Source of the DNA: Tenacibaculum discolor
Lineage (GTDB): Bacteria; Bacteroidota; Bacteroidia; Flavobacteriales; Flavobacteriaceae
DNA: 64,000 nucleotides
Assembly (NCBI RefSeq): GCF_003664185.1
Contig: NZ_RCCS01000004.1
Location: 248,001-312,000 of the forward strand
Reading direction: 5' to 3'
Shown here: one piece after another, positions 8,086 to 16,162 of the stretch
Layout: every line of letters begins with the position of its first letter
Numbering within the stretch: the first letter of the stretch is position 1
Translations under genes and position numbers: made by a program
Notes under the pieces: model-generated
The model's input: the letters and a program-made list of their open reading frames with translations, nothing else
Databases searched by the model: none
Told to the model about the DNA's origin: nothing

Positions 8086-8346
8086 ATGGCTTATTATAAC
8101 TCACAACAAACGGTTACATTAGTCGGCGTTTATCAAGGATACACAAACGGCTATTATGTTTTTGAATTAGAAAATGGAGATATTATTGACTTTGAACAAA
8201 TCAATAAAAAGAATCTTGAACATTTAGATTTAAAGTCTTCATCTCTAAAAAATAAAAGTTTTGAAATTACGTATAAAGAAATTTTTGATGATGTAGATGA
8301 TGAAGATCTTGTAATTTTTAAGTTAGAAAACTTACAACCACTTTAA
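8086..8346 (+). CDS. Small protein of unknown function, last gene of the polyamine operon
   Basis: An 86-residue soluble protein, predicted mostly beta. It resembles the C-terminal 70 residues of the product at 8814-9143: both have V-x-Q-GY, a Tyr-rich strand, F-E-x-I near an acidic turn, and F-E-I-T-Y. The two genes lie on opposite strands, facing each other with a TerB gene between, so they look like an old local duplication. A bidirectional terminator follows. Function unknown. Confidence 0.68.
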   Translation: MAYYNSQQTVTLVGVYQGYTNGYYVFELENGDIIDFEQINKKNLEHLDLKSSSLKNKSFEITYKEIFDDVDDEDLVIFKLENLQPL

Positions 8347-8353
8347 AAAACAA

Positions 8354-8380
8354 ATCCCATTCTAAAGAGAATGGGATTTT
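8354..8380. terminator. Bidirectional terminator between the polyamine operon and the TerB gene
   Basis: ATCCCATTCT (8354-8363) pairs perfectly with AGAATGGGAT (8368-8377) around a four-base loop. T-runs follow on both strands, so it can end both convergent units. Confidence 0.85.
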
Positions 8381-8385
8381 ACTTT

Positions 8386-8811
8386 TTATAATATACTTAG
8401 TATCGATTTATACTGATCTAAATCTATCTTACCACTAAAAACCTTTGTGGTTTTAGAGATTATCTCCTCTGCTCTTTCTTGTGAAAAACCAAGCTGAATA
8501 GCATATCTCAAAATTAATTTTAACTCAGCCTCATCTATTTCATGATCTGAATAAATTATTTTAAATAAATCTAGTAAACGCTCTAGCCTATCATCAGTTT
8601 TTGCTTGCGGTACTACTGGATATTTTTTCGAGTTTTCAACTATCTCTTTGTACTCTGCTTCCGTAATGTCTAATTTTCTAGCAAAACGATTCACTAATTT
8701 TTCTTCATCTTCATTTAAATCGCCATCAATAATAGCAAGATTAACAATAGCACTAAAGTGAGCTACATTATTTCTATGCTTACTTGACTCGTATAAATCT
8801 ACAATACTCAT
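8386..8811 (-). CDS. TerB family protein
   Basis: A 141-residue soluble helical protein with the TerB pattern: AIVNLAIIDGDLNEDEEKL near the N-terminus and IIYSDHEIDEAELKLI in the second half, each with an acidic loop before a helix. These repeats resemble the internal pseudo-twofold of TerB domains, which bind metal in some members. Despite the family name no tellurite role should be assumed. Its stop overlaps the bidirectional terminator region and its ATG is two bases from the stop of the upstream membrane-anchored gene, so the two are one unit. Confidence 0.78.
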   Translation of the reverse strand: MSIVDLYESSKHRNNVAHFSAIVNLAIIDGDLNEDEEKLVNRFARKLDITEAEYKEIVENSKKYPVVPQAKTDDRLERLLDLFKIIYSDHEIDEAELKLILRYAIQLGFSQERAEEIISKTTKVFSGKIDLDQYKSILSIL

Positions 8812-8813
8812 AA

Positions 8814-9143
8814 TTATTCTATTTTTTTTATTGATTGTAAAACAGGGGTTTCAATTTCATCGTCTGATACCTTATAATCGTACGTGATTTCAAATTTCTG
8901 TTCTACAAATTTATCATCTTTTAAGTTATAAATTTTTAATATTTTCTCTGATATAGTTTCAAAAGTAATTACATCTTCGTCTCCCTCTTCATCTTCAAAC
9001 GAAAAAGTATAACCATACTCATCATAACCTTGAAAAACTGCTACAGTCTTTATAGGGTCTATAAGTTTGCTTTGTTTAATTGTAAAAGCCAAACCTGCCC
9101 CGATAAATAATACAAAAACTGTTTTTATAATTGTACTTTTCAT
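8814..9143 (-). CDS. Membrane-anchored small protein, paralogue of the 8086-8346 product
   Basis: I place the start at 9143 (MKSTIIKTVFVLFIGAG), giving 109 residues; an upstream in-frame ATG at 9191 would add 16 residues before the hydrophobic segment. The chain has one N-terminal membrane helix (about 5-22) and then a soluble part with VAVFQGYDEYGY, a run of Asp and Glu, TFETISEKIL and FEITYDYK. This soluble part matches the 86-residue product on the opposite strand, minus the membrane anchor. Two bases separate it from the TerB gene. Function unknown. Confidence 0.66.
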   Translation of the reverse strand: MKSTIIKTVFVLFIGAGLAFTIKQSKLIDPIKTVAVFQGYDEYGYTFSFEDEEGDEDVITFETISEKILKIYNLKDDKFVEQKFEITYDYKVSDDEIETPVLQSIKKIE

Positions 9144-9363
9144 TTTCTTTAAAATTTTAATTAATAAACCTTTGTCTTGGATATTAACCACAACAAGTCC
9201 AAGTTTCTTTTAGCAAAAACCAGCTTTTAGTTATGCTCGTGGTATCTAAAGAAAATGATGCTACATAGGCTTTCGTTATTACTGTTTCACCTATATAAAG
9301 ATACATTATTTTTTACTCATTTTTACACGGTGTAAATTATTTTTAGTTAAAAAAACTCAATAA

Positions 9364-9395
9364 AAAAGACCTTAAACTTACGCTTAAGGCCTTTT
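9364..9395 (-). terminator. Minus-strand terminator not adjacent to any gene
   Basis: AAAAG-A-CCTTAA (9364-9375) pairs with TTAAGG-C-CTTTT (9384-9395), one mismatch, eight-base loop. On the minus strand the stem is followed by TTTTTTA. It lies about 220 bases below the end of the nearest minus gene, which has its own terminator. Confidence 0.55.
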
Positions 9396-9441
9396 CGTCT
9401 AACCAAACTTAGTATAAAAACTAACTACTACTATTTTTAAT

Positions 9442-9500
9442 CCTTTAAAAACTTCTCTTTGTAAGCTTTAAGCAGAAAAGAGAAGTTTTGTATTTAAAGG
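9442..9500. ncRNA. Long stem-loop, possible small RNA element
   Basis: CCTTTAAAAACTTCTCTTT (9442-9460) pairs with the segment 9477-9500 over about 19 base pairs with a three-base bulge and a 16-base loop. No frame crosses it and it has no immediate T-run. Together with the terminator at 9364-9395 it could be the body of a minus-strand small RNA, but no promoter box is visible. Confidence 0.35.
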
Positions 9501-9587
9501 GTAATATTTTTAATGAAATTGTATTCTTTTCTTCTGCCTACATTATTATGACACCATTATTTTTAATTGGTCACCTAAAAACATAAA

Positions 9588-9615
9588 AAAAACTCAAAAA
9601 AGTTTTTGAGTTTTT
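9588..9615 (-). terminator. Terminator of the clpS/tpiA gene group
   Basis: AAAAACTCAAAAA (9588-9600) pairs with TTTTTGAGTTTTT (9603-9615). On the minus strand the hairpin is followed by more T. It overlaps the stop codon of the 90-residue gene that ends at 9614. Confidence 0.7.
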
Positions 9616-9886
9616 AATACAAGTATTTTCTAAGTACTATTCTGTGTCCTGGTATAGATTTATCGTAGTTTTCAACCAACAATTCTAATATTTCTGGAGG
9701 TTCTTTTCCTATACCCTTTTTTGAGCTGTATTTTGATACGTACAAGTTATATTGTGAATCTTTCTTTTCAAAAATTAAAAAATGCTCTTTGTTAAGTTCC
9801 GAAAAGCTTATTTCATTTTCTTGAAACGTTCCTGAGCCATCTTTAAAAAATTCTGAAAATTCGTAATACCTAAAAATGTTCTCCAT
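9614..9886 (-). CDS. Hypothetical 90-residue protein downstream of clpS
   Basis: A soluble protein with no signal peptide, membrane segment or cysteine. It is rich in aromatic and charged residues (MENIFRYYEFSEFF at the start, GHRIVLRKYLY at the end), and I recognise no family. It follows clpS by two bases and ends at the group terminator, so it is co-transcribed with clpS, prmA and tpiA. Codon use matches its neighbours. Confidence 0.6.
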   Translation of the reverse strand: MENIFRYYEFSEFFKDGSGTFQENEISFSELNKEHFLIFEKKDSQYNLYVSKYSSKKGIGKEPPEILELLVENYDKSIPGHRIVLRKYLY

Positions 9887-9888
9887 TC

Positions 9889-10164
9889 TTACACTATCTC
9901 TGCTGATAAACCTAACTCTAATAACTTAGAGCATCTTGGTTCTAAATCTTTATACTCTCCTGTCTTAACCGAGCATTTCCCTTTATAATGCACTAAAATA
10001 GTACATTGCTCTGCTTGCTCTAATGTATGATCACATACGGTTACAAGACTATCAATTACAAAATCAAAGGTATTTACATCATCATTATGTAAAACAATTT
10101 CATGCTTTCTTGTTTCATTTAATAAAACATCAAGCTCTTCTTGAATTTTTTCTATCGTACTCAT
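9889..10164 (-). CDS. clpS: ATP-dependent Clp protease adaptor ClpS
   Basis: Delivers N-degron substrates to ClpAP-type proteases. I start at the ATG at 10164 (MSTIEKIQEELDVLL), giving 91 residues; the longer frame would overlap the end of prmA and adds no homologous sequence. The core has VLHNDDVNTFDFVIDSL, the ClpS substrate-pocket signature with its Asn-Asp, then AEQCTILVHYKGKC where the family has a conserved His and Gly. It sits five bases after prmA in the minus-strand group. Confidence 0.9.
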   Translation of the reverse strand: MSTIEKIQEELDVLLNETRKHEIVLHNDDVNTFDFVIDSLVTVCDHTLEQAEQCTILVHYKGKCSVKTGEYKDLEPRCSKLLELGLSAEIV

Positions 10165-10169
10165 TTGTT

Positions 10170-11003
10170 TTATTTTTGATACTGCAAAGCTACCCAATTA
10201 TTTCTTTTTATGGTATCTTTTAATGTTAAACTGTACTTAGACACCTCATTATCAATAACTGGAATATCTTCACTATAAAATCCGCTTAATAATAAAACTC
10301 CTTTTTCAGTTAAACAATTTGTATACGTTTGCATATCATTTAGTAAAATATTACGATTGATATTTGCTATTATAACATCATACCTTTTTCCTTCTAAAAG
10401 TGACGCATCTCCTTCATAAACTGAAATATGCTTACAATTGTTTCTTTCTACATTTTCTAATGAGTTTTCGTAACACCAAGCATCAATATCAATAGCATCA
10501 ATAGGCTGTGCTCCTTTCATTTCAGCAAAAATTGCTAAAATCCCTGTTCCACATCCCATGTCTAAAACTTTTTTATCAGTTACATCTAAATTAATTAAAT
10601 GTTGCACCATCATGTGTGTAGTTTCATGATGCCCTGTACCAAAACTCATTTTTGGTTCAATAACAATATCGTATGGCAAATTCGGGTTCTCATGAAACGG
10701 AGCTCTAATGCTTACCAAATCATCTACTTGAATAGGATTGAAGTTCTTTTCCCATTCCGCATTCCAATTAGTTTGTTCTATTTCTTTATGCTCGTATTGA
10801 ATTGAAAATTCTTCTGATTTCAACACAAAAACATCTTCTAAAATAGTTTCGCTCCAATCATCTTTTTGAATATACGCTACTACCCCTTTTTCGTTTTCAA
10901 CAAAACTTTCAAAACCTAAAGACCCCAATTCAGCTATTAAAATTTCTGTAGTTGGTTCTTTTGGTGTTACTTCAAAAGTATATTCTATATAAATATTATC
11001 CAT
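10170..11003 (-). CDS. prmA: Ribosomal protein L11 methyltransferase
   Basis: Trimethylates ribosomal protein L11 with S-adenosylmethionine. The 277-residue protein has the PrmA layout: an N-terminal alpha/beta substrate-binding region (about 1-95), a linker, then a class I methyltransferase domain with motif I VLDMGCGTGILAI (about 145) and the NPPY-like post motif seen as IANINRNIL. EPKMSFGTGHHETT is the family's signature for L11. It overlaps the tpiA stop by one base, so the two genes are coupled. Confidence 0.92.
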   Translation of the reverse strand: MDNIYIEYTFEVTPKEPTTEILIAELGSLGFESFVENEKGVVAYIQKDDWSETILEDVFVLKSEEFSIQYEHKEIEQTNWNAEWEKNFNPIQVDDLVSIRAPFHENPNLPYDIVIEPKMSFGTGHHETTHMMVQHLINLDVTDKKVLDMGCGTGILAIFAEMKGAQPIDAIDIDAWCYENSLENVERNNCKHISVYEGDASLLEGKRYDVIIANINRNILLNDMQTYTNCLTEKGVLLLSGFYSEDIPVIDNEVSKYSLTLKDTIKRNNWVALQYQK

Positions 11004-11761
11004 TAAATTGATTTAATTATTGCTGCAAAATCTTCAGCTTTTAATGCTGCTCCACCTATTAAACCTCCATCTACATCTGGTTTAGAAAAAATTTCTTTAG
11101 CATTTGCAGGCTTTACACTTCCTCCGTATAAAATTGAAATAGCATTGGCTGTTTCTACTCCATACTTTTTTGTTAAAAGCTCTCTTACAAAAGCATGTAT
11201 TTCTTGCGCTTGCTCAGGCGAAGCTGTTTCTCCTGTACCAATTGCCCAAACTGGTTCGTACGCTAAAATAATATTTTTAAAATCAGCTTCTTGAAGATGA
11301 AACAACGCTTTTTTAAGTTGGTTTTCAACTACTTTAAAGTGATTTCCAGACTTTCTATCTTCTAACAATTCTCCAAAACAAAAAACAACTTCTAATTTGT
11401 TTTCTAAAGCAGCATCTACCTTTTGAGCTAATAACTCATCAGTTTCACCAAAATATTCTCTACGTTCAGAGTGTCCTAAAATTACTATGTTGACACCTAA
11501 ATTCGTTAACATATCTGCAGAAATCTCTCCTGTATACGCTCCACTTTTAGATTGATGCATGTTTTGTGCGGCAACCTCTACAACCGAATCTTCAGTGTTT
11601 TTAACTGCTGATTGTAAGTTTACAAAACTAGGAGCAATTATTACTCTAGTACCATCTTCTAAACCAGCTTGTACTTCTTTCTTTATTCCCTCGATTAATT
11701 CTTTTGCTTCATCAAGGTTTTTATTCATCTTCCAGTTACCTGCAACTATTTTTTGTCTCAC
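11003..11761 (-). CDS. tpiA: Triosephosphate isomerase
   Basis: Interconverts dihydroxyacetone phosphate and glyceraldehyde 3-phosphate in glycolysis. The 252-residue barrel has the N-terminal Asn-x-Lys (AGNWKMN), the catalytic His in ILGHSERR, the catalytic Glu in AYEPVWAIGTG, and the phosphate-binding GGSVKPANA. It leads the group tpiA-prmA-clpS-90-residue gene. A TAnnTTTG-type box on the minus strand (11798-11805) overlaps the end of the upstream lipoprotein gene, so tpiA probably has its own promoter. Confidence 0.96.
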   Translation of the reverse strand: MRQKIVAGNWKMNKNLDEAKELIEGIKKEVQAGLEDGTRVIIAPSFVNLQSAVKNTEDSVVEVAAQNMHQSKSGAYTGEISADMLTNLGVNIVILGHSERREYFGETDELLAQKVDAALENKLEVVFCFGELLEDRKSGNHFKVVENQLKKALFHLQEADFKNIILAYEPVWAIGTGETASPEQAQEIHAFVRELLTKKYGVETANAISILYGGSVKPANAKEIFSKPDVDGGLIGGAALKAEDFAAIIKSI

Positions 11762-11797
11762 GTGTATTATTTTTTCTGGTTATTGATTTTGTGTTTG

Positions 11798-11805
11798 CAA
11801 AATTA
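11798..11805 (-). promoter_or_regulatory. -7 promoter box for tpiA
   Basis: Reads TAATTTTG on the minus strand, matching TAnnTTTG, with the start near 11794, about 33 bases before the ATG. It overlaps the last codon of the gene that ends at 11803. No -33 TTTG is evident. Confidence 0.4.
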
Positions 11806-12294
11806 CATTTTTTCTAGGCTTTGACGAATTAATTTATCTGTGGCTTTTGTTGCATCAAAAACAATTATTTTTCCATTTTCGTCTATAACTAAAAATCTTG
11901 GTATCCAATCTAAACCTAAAAACTTACCAAACTTGCCTTCCCATCCTGATTCTATAAAATAATGTTCTCCTTTTATATTTAGGCGTTCAATACCATTTTT
12001 CCAATCAGTCTTATTTCTATCTAAGGATAAAAAAATATATGTAGCTCCTGCGTAATCTTCTTGTACCTTCTGTACTTCAGGAATACTTTTTAAACAGTCT
12101 GGACACCAAGAAGCCCAAATATCTATTAATATCTTACTTCCTTTGTATTTTTCTAAGATTTTACTGAATGAAACCTCTTCTCCTTCTAAAGAAGTAAAAA
12201 CATCCTCTAACGCTTCTGTAGAGAAATGACCTGGAGCTTCTTTTGAACAACCAAATAAGGTTAATCCAATAAAAGCTACTATTATTATTTTCAT
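11803..12294 (-). CDS. TlpA-like thioredoxin-fold lipoprotein with CPDC
   Basis: I start at the ATG at 12294 (MKIIIVAFIGLTLFGCSK), a clear lipoprotein signal with lipobox LFGC; a longer frame overlaps the previous gene. The mature 163-residue precursor has a thioredoxin fold with WASWCPDCLKS (intact redox CxxC), IFLSLDRNKTDW, and IPRFLVIDENG with the cis-Pro. It probably reduces or exchanges thiols on the periplasmic side. One base separates it from the upstream paralogue at 12296, with about one third identity by eye, so the pair is a tandem duplication. Confidence 0.82.
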   Translation of the reverse strand: MKIIIVAFIGLTLFGCSKEAPGHFSTEALEDVFTSLEGEEVSFSKILEKYKGSKILIDIWASWCPDCLKSIPEVQKVQEDYAGATYIFLSLDRNKTDWKNGIERLNIKGEHYFIESGWEGKFGKFLGLDWIPRFLVIDENGKIIVFDATKATDKLIRQSLEKM

Positions 12295-12295
12295 G

Positions 12296-12778
12296 CTATT
12301 GTACTTTGTTTTGGAGCTTATCTGACACTTTAGATGATTTATACACGCTAATATTTCCTTCTTCATCAATAATCAAAAATCGTGGAATTGTTTTTAGTTT
12401 TAAAAACTCACCAAGCGCTCCTTTTCCTTTTTTTTGAATGTAATAGTGTTGACCTTTTACAGGAATACTTTCTAAACCTCTTTTCCAATCATGATATGAA
12501 TGATCTACTGATAGAAAAATATAAGCAAGCTCTGGATTTTTCTTCTGAAAATTGAGTACATCTTTAAAACTACGTTGACTGTAAGGACAGTAAGTTGCAA
12601 ATATTTGTACAAATATCTTTTTGCCTTTATTTTTCTCTAAAACTTCTTTAAATAAAATTGGTTTTCTATCTAAAGTCAGTAATTCTTCATTTAGAGGTTC
12701 AAACGTAAATTCTTTTGGTTGAAATACAGCACAACTTGATAAAAAAACTATGGTAATCAGTAAAAAAAATGTTCTCAT
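12296..12778 (-). CDS. Thioredoxin-fold lipoprotein with CPYS in place of CxxC
   Basis: A 160-residue lipoprotein precursor (lipobox LSSC after MRTFFLLITIVF). The chain aligns with the downstream paralogue through FATYCPYSQRS, IFLSVDHSYHDW and IPRFLIIDEEG. The second active-site Cys is replaced by Ser (CPYS), so it cannot form the usual disulfide and would act as a CxxS form, if redox-active at all: a mixed-disulfide or scaffold role is possible. Its stop lies one base from the downstream ATG and its ATG abuts the DppB-like permease stop. Confidence 0.78.
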   Translation of the reverse strand: MRTFFLLITIVFLSSCAVFQPKEFTFEPLNEELLTLDRKPILFKEVLEKNKGKKIFVQIFATYCPYSQRSFKDVLNFQKKNPELAYIFLSVDHSYHDWKRGLESIPVKGQHYYIQKKGKGALGEFLKLKTIPRFLIIDEEGNISVYKSSKVSDKLQNKVQ

Positions 12779-13855
12779 CTATTGTAATCTTATTCGAGGG
12801 TCTAACCAACTATATAATATATCTACTAAAATATTTATGATTATAAATAATGTAGCAACTACTAAAACAGCTCCCATAATTACTGGTAAATCAAGCGTGT
12901 TTAACGAGTTTACTATTTCTTTTCCTAATCCGTTCCAATTAAAAATATACTCTACAAAAACTGCTCCAGCCAGCATCGAAGCAAACCATCCTGATATTGC
13001 TGTTATTACTGGGTTTAATGAGTTTTTCAACGCATGTTTTTTTATTACTTGATACATTGTTAGTCCTTTTGCCTTTGCTGTTCGAATGTAATCTTGACTT
13101 AAGGTTTCTAACAACGAATTACGCATTAACTGTATAACTACTGCAAGCGGACGAATTCCCAGTACTATTGCTGGTAATATTAAATTTTTCCATTGAATAT
13201 GCATTCCTTCACCAAAATCATCAACTTCATACAAACTTCCCGTCATTTCTAAATGTGTATATTTATTCAACACAAACCCAAAAAACCAAGCAAACAATAT
13301 AGCTGAGAAAAAAGAAGGTATACTCATTCCCAAAGTACTTACGACAGCTATAAGTCTATCAAAAAAAGTGTCTTTAAATAAGGCTGAAAATATTCCTAAT
13401 ATGATCCCTAAAAACAGTGCTATTGTTATTGCTACTATAGCTAAAATTGCAGTATTTGGTAAGGTCTCTTTAATTACTTCAGAAACATTTTTACCATTCT
13501 TTTGGAAAGATTGACGCAAATACGGAGTTTTCATGACCACCTCTTTATTCCCTAAAGAAAATAATGATTGAGCATTGTATTTTCCTTCAGATAAAAAAGT
13601 ATAGTTCTCTTTGTTTTTACTATGGAACGATAATGGTGATACATCATTCAAATAATATAAGTATTGTGTAAACACAGGTTTATCAAACCCATATTTCTTT
13701 CGGATATTTTGTAATTGCTCAGTATCTTCTCGTTGATCTAACATCATACGAGCTGGATCTCCTGGTAAGATATTAAACAATAAAAAAATTACTGTTACCA
13801 CCCCAAACAGTGTTAAGAATCCGTAAAAAATTTTGTTGATGATATATTGAAACAT
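12779..13855 (-). CDS. DppB-type peptide ABC transporter permease
   Basis: A 358-residue inner-membrane permease with about six membrane helices. It has the typical start (helix around residues 5-25, FNILPGDPARMMLDQRE), a large periplasmic loop (about 55-125), and the EAA-type coupling region SQDYIRTAKAKGLTMYQVIKKHALKN. The ATG at 13855 is preferred over a TTG at 13864, because that TTG lies inside a -7 promoter box. No second permease, ATPase or binding protein is adjacent, so partners must be encoded elsewhere. The two lipoproteins downstream are on the same strand and end-to-end. Confidence 0.88.
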   Translation of the reverse strand: MFQYIINKIFYGFLTLFGVVTVIFLLFNILPGDPARMMLDQREDTEQLQNIRKKYGFDKPVFTQYLYYLNDVSPLSFHSKNKENYTFLSEGKYNAQSLFSLGNKEVVMKTPYLRQSFQKNGKNVSEVIKETLPNTAILAIVAITIALFLGIILGIFSALFKDTFFDRLIAVVSTLGMSIPSFFSAILFAWFFGFVLNKYTHLEMTGSLYEVDDFGEGMHIQWKNLILPAIVLGIRPLAVVIQLMRNSLLETLSQDYIRTAKAKGLTMYQVIKKHALKNSLNPVITAISGWFASMLAGAVFVEYIFNWNGLGKEIVNSLNTLDLPVIMGAVLVVATLFIIINILVDILYSWLDPRIRLQ

Positions 13856-13861
13856 ATGTAA

Positions 13862-13869
13862 CAAAGATA
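13862..13869 (-). promoter_or_regulatory. -7 promoter box for the permease and lipoprotein group
   Basis: TATCTTTG on the minus strand matches TAnnTTTG. Only six bases separate it from the ATG at 13855, so the transcript would be leaderless or nearly so. Confidence 0.42.
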
Positions 13870-13890
13870 ACAGAAACTGCTAAATTTATG

Positions 13891-13898
13891 TACTTTTG
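13891..13898 (+). promoter_or_regulatory. -7 promoter box for pyrF
   Basis: TACTTTTG matches TAnnTTTG, 20 bases before the pyrF ATG. No TTTG lies 19 bases upstream. It faces the box of the divergent permease gene. Confidence 0.4.
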
Positions 13899-13918
13899 CC
13901 TAACTTTTACAACAACAC

Positions 13919-14731
13919 ATGACAACACAACAACTTGTATCTGAAATCCAAAAAAAGAAATCATTTTTATGCATTGGGTTAGATGTTGATTTAGACAAAA
14001 TTCCAGCACATTTACTTCAAGAGGAAGATCCTATTTTTGCCTTTAACAAAGCTATTATTGATGCTACACATCATCTTTGTGTAGCCTATAAACCTAACAC
14101 TGCTTTTTATGAAGCATATGGTATTAAGGGATGGAAATCTCTTAAAAGAACGATTAATTACTTAAACGAAAAACATCCTGAAATTTTCACAATTGCTGAT
14201 GCTAAACGGGGTGATATTGGTAACACCTCAACTATGTATGCAAAAGCTTTTTTTGAAGATTTAGCTTTTGATTCAGTAACTGTTGCACCGTATATGGGTA
14301 AAGATTCTGTTGAACCTTTTTTAGCTTTTAAAGATAAACATACTATTATGTTGGCGTTAACTTCTAACCAAGGTGCCTCTGATTTTCAAACAAAAACAGT
14401 TGATGGTAAAGAGTTATACAAACAGGTTATTGAAACTTCTAAATCTTGGAAAAATTCTCAAAACCTGATGTATGTCGTGGGAGCTACCAAGGCTGAATAT
14501 TTAGCTGATATCAGAAAGATTATTCCTGAAAGCTTTTTATTAGTTCCTGGTGTAGGTGCTCAAGGAGGAAGCCTAGAAGAGGTTTGCAAATACGGAATGA
14601 CTGATACTGTAGGTCTACTAATTAATTCTTCTCGTGGAATTATTTATGCTTCTAACGGAAATGATTTTGCTAAAGCTGCAGCTACAAAAGCTGGAGAACT
14701 ACAAAAGCAAATGGAAACTATTTTAAAATAA
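13919..14731 (+). CDS. pyrF: Orotidine 5'-phosphate decarboxylase (type 2 length)
   Basis: Decarboxylates OMP to UMP, the last step of pyrimidine synthesis. The 270-residue barrel has CIGLDVD near the N-terminus, the Lys in [12 protein letters not shown], the catalytic Asp-Lys-Asp array in [11 protein letters not shown], and the phosphate-binding VPGVGAQGG. The length and the [10 protein letters not shown] form match the longer PyrF class, common in Bacteroidetes. It stands alone on plus between a divergent permease and the SusD gene. Confidence 0.94.
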   Translation: MTTQQLVSEIQKKKSFLCIGLDVDLDKIPAHLLQEEDPIFAFNKAIIDATHHLCVAYKPNTAFYEAYGIKGWKSLKRTINYLNEKHPEIFTIADAKRGDIGNTSTMYAKAFFEDLAFDSVTVAPYMGKDSVEPFLAFKDKHTIMLALTSNQGASDFQTKTVDGKELYKQVIETSKSWKNSQNLMYVVGATKAEYLADIRKIIPESFLLVPGVGAQGGSLEEVCKYGMTDTVGLLINSSRGIIYASNGNDFAKAAATKAGELQKQMETILK

Positions 14732-14733
14732 AA

Positions 14734-14760
14734 AAGTCAAGGTTAATGACTCCCTGACTT
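14734..14760 (+). terminator. Weak terminator after pyrF
   Basis: AAGTCA-A-GG (14734-14742) pairs with CC-C-TGACTT (14752-14760) with one mismatch. The tail after it (TATAATTAATT) is only moderately T-rich. Confidence 0.45.
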
Positions 14761-14901
14761 TATAATTAATTCAAATAATTACACCAATGAAAACAAAGTT
14801 GGTATAAGTTGGCACAAATGTATTAAGCTCAACTCTTCGTTATTATAACTTTGATTTGAATTGCCTTTTTTTTGAATTGAAAAACAATTTCTTTAATATG
14901 A

Positions 14902-14937
14902 AAAGGGCTGAGTTTTAAAACTCAGCCCTTTCTTTTT
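14902..14937. terminator. Strong bidirectional terminator between pyrF and the SusD gene
   Basis: A perfect 15-base inverted repeat: AAAGGGCTGAGTTTT (14902-14916) and AAAACTCAGCCCTTT (14917-14931). TCTTTTTT follows on plus and TTTTC on minus, so it can serve both sides; the SusD stop lies 19 bases to the right. Confidence 0.85.
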
Positions 14938-14955
14938 TAGGGGAATGTCTAAATA

Positions 14956-16152
14956 CTACTTAAGTAATGGATTTGAATCCACTGCTCTTGTAGGGTATGG
15001 TAAAATATAAGAAGTTTTTCCTTCTAATTTTAAATCTTGCCATCTAGTCCACTCAAAAGACATTTCTAAACGTCTTTCTTCTGCTAATGTTAATGAAGAC
15101 TTTCTTGCTGCTTGTAATTCATCTAACCTAGCAGTGTTACCCGCTTCTGCAGAAATTAAATACATCTCAGCAATTCTAGAAACTAATAAATCTGAATTTC
15201 TTTCTGATTTATATTTTTTAGAGTAAACATAGCCTCCATTATCTTCTTTACCTTCAAAATCAAACAGAATTCTACGAGTATCTTCATCTTTTACCAATTC
15301 AGTTAAATCATCTGCAGCTGCAAAACAGTTCCAATCACTTGCATCAGGACTCATTATCCATCCCCACCAGCCAGCTGCTTCTGCTTTATTTCCTTTAAAC
15401 ATAAAGATTACTTCTGAGTCTCTTTCTAGAGGGTTTACAGCTAAAGAAAACTTTCCTGAATTAATTAACTCTTCAGCTTCTATACCTGCCGCTGCAATAT
15501 TTCCTTGAATTCTATAAACTCTTGCTAAAAGAGCTGATGCTGCTTCTTTAGTAGGTGTCTTTTGACTTTCTAACAGACTAAATCCATTAAAGCTTATGCT
15601 ATTTGCTTTAGCATATTTCAAGTCTTCAACAATAAAGTTTAACACATCTTCTTTTGAAGAAGGAGCTATTGGAGTTCTGTCATAAGTTTCATCAACTAAA
15701 GGAACTCTTTCATATAAATCAAATAATCTTAAATAACTTAAAGCTCTATTATAGCGTGCAGCCGCTTTTTGAGCTTCATTTGCTGTAGATACTTTTAAAA
15801 TAGCATTAGCTCTAAAAATACCTGCATAATATCCTGAATAGAAATACCCTAGCAAGATATCTGAAGCAGGAACTGTATGCTCATAGAGATTTTTTACTTG
15901 GGGCCACTGAAACTTTACAGGTTTGTAATTATCCCCCATGATTTCAGTATTTATGATAGAGAAATAACCATATCCATTAGGGTGTCTCATTTTCTGATAC
16001 AACCCTGTTAATAATACATCTACATCTTCAGTTGCTAAATCTGTATCAGCTGACAAAGATACTTCAGAAGGAATATCTAACTGATTACTACATGAAGAGA
16101 TTATCATTGTGAATACTCCAACAAAAAGTATTTTTGAAATTTTTTTAATCAT
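14956..16152 (-). CDS. SusD/RagB family nutrient-binding lipoprotein
   Basis: Surface lipoprotein that binds oligosaccharide or other substrate for the partner SusC channel. I start at the ATG at 16152 (MIKKISKILFVGVF) with lipobox ISSC; the longer frame overlaps susC. The 398-residue precursor has the SusD pattern of TPR helices early (ARYNRALSYLRLFDLYERVPL) and the C-terminal RMAEMYLISAEA and WTRWQDL motif regions. It is shorter than the usual 480-550 residues. It follows the SusC gene with a 10-base gap. Substrate unknown; no glycoside hydrolase is nearby. Confidence 0.88.
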   Translation of the reverse strand: MIKKISKILFVGVFTMIISSCSNQLDIPSEVSLSADTDLATEDVDVLLTGLYQKMRHPNGYGYFSIINTEIMGDNYKPVKFQWPQVKNLYEHTVPASDILLGYFYSGYYAGIFRANAILKVSTANEAQKAAARYNRALSYLRLFDLYERVPLVDETYDRTPIAPSSKEDVLNFIVEDLKYAKANSISFNGFSLLESQKTPTKEAASALLARVYRIQGNIAAAGIEAEELINSGKFSLAVNPLERDSEVIFMFKGNKAEAAGWWGWIMSPDASDWNCFAAADDLTELVKDEDTRRILFDFEGKEDNGGYVYSKKYKSERNSDLLVSRIAEMYLISAEAGNTARLDELQAARKSSLTLAEERRLEMSFEWTRWQDLKLEGKTSYILPYPTRAVDSNPLLK

Positions 16153-16162
16153 GTTTTGTTTT

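Larger units (their letters stand above)
9144..9587. other. Gene-free stretch with two stem-loops
   Basis: No convincing reading frame or tRNA is present. The right half holds a hairpin with a T-run on the minus strand (9364-9395) and a long stem-loop (9442-9500), both listed separately. The left part (about 9200-9360) is AT-rich and shows nothing I can name. Confidence 0.5.

Noticed and set aside
8386..8811. Tellurite resistance function
   Set aside because: TerB folds are widespread without tellurite roles, and no other ter genes are present.
12750..13052. 100-codon plus frame at the permease end
   Set aside because: Antisense to the permease and lipoprotein genes, no recognisable domain.
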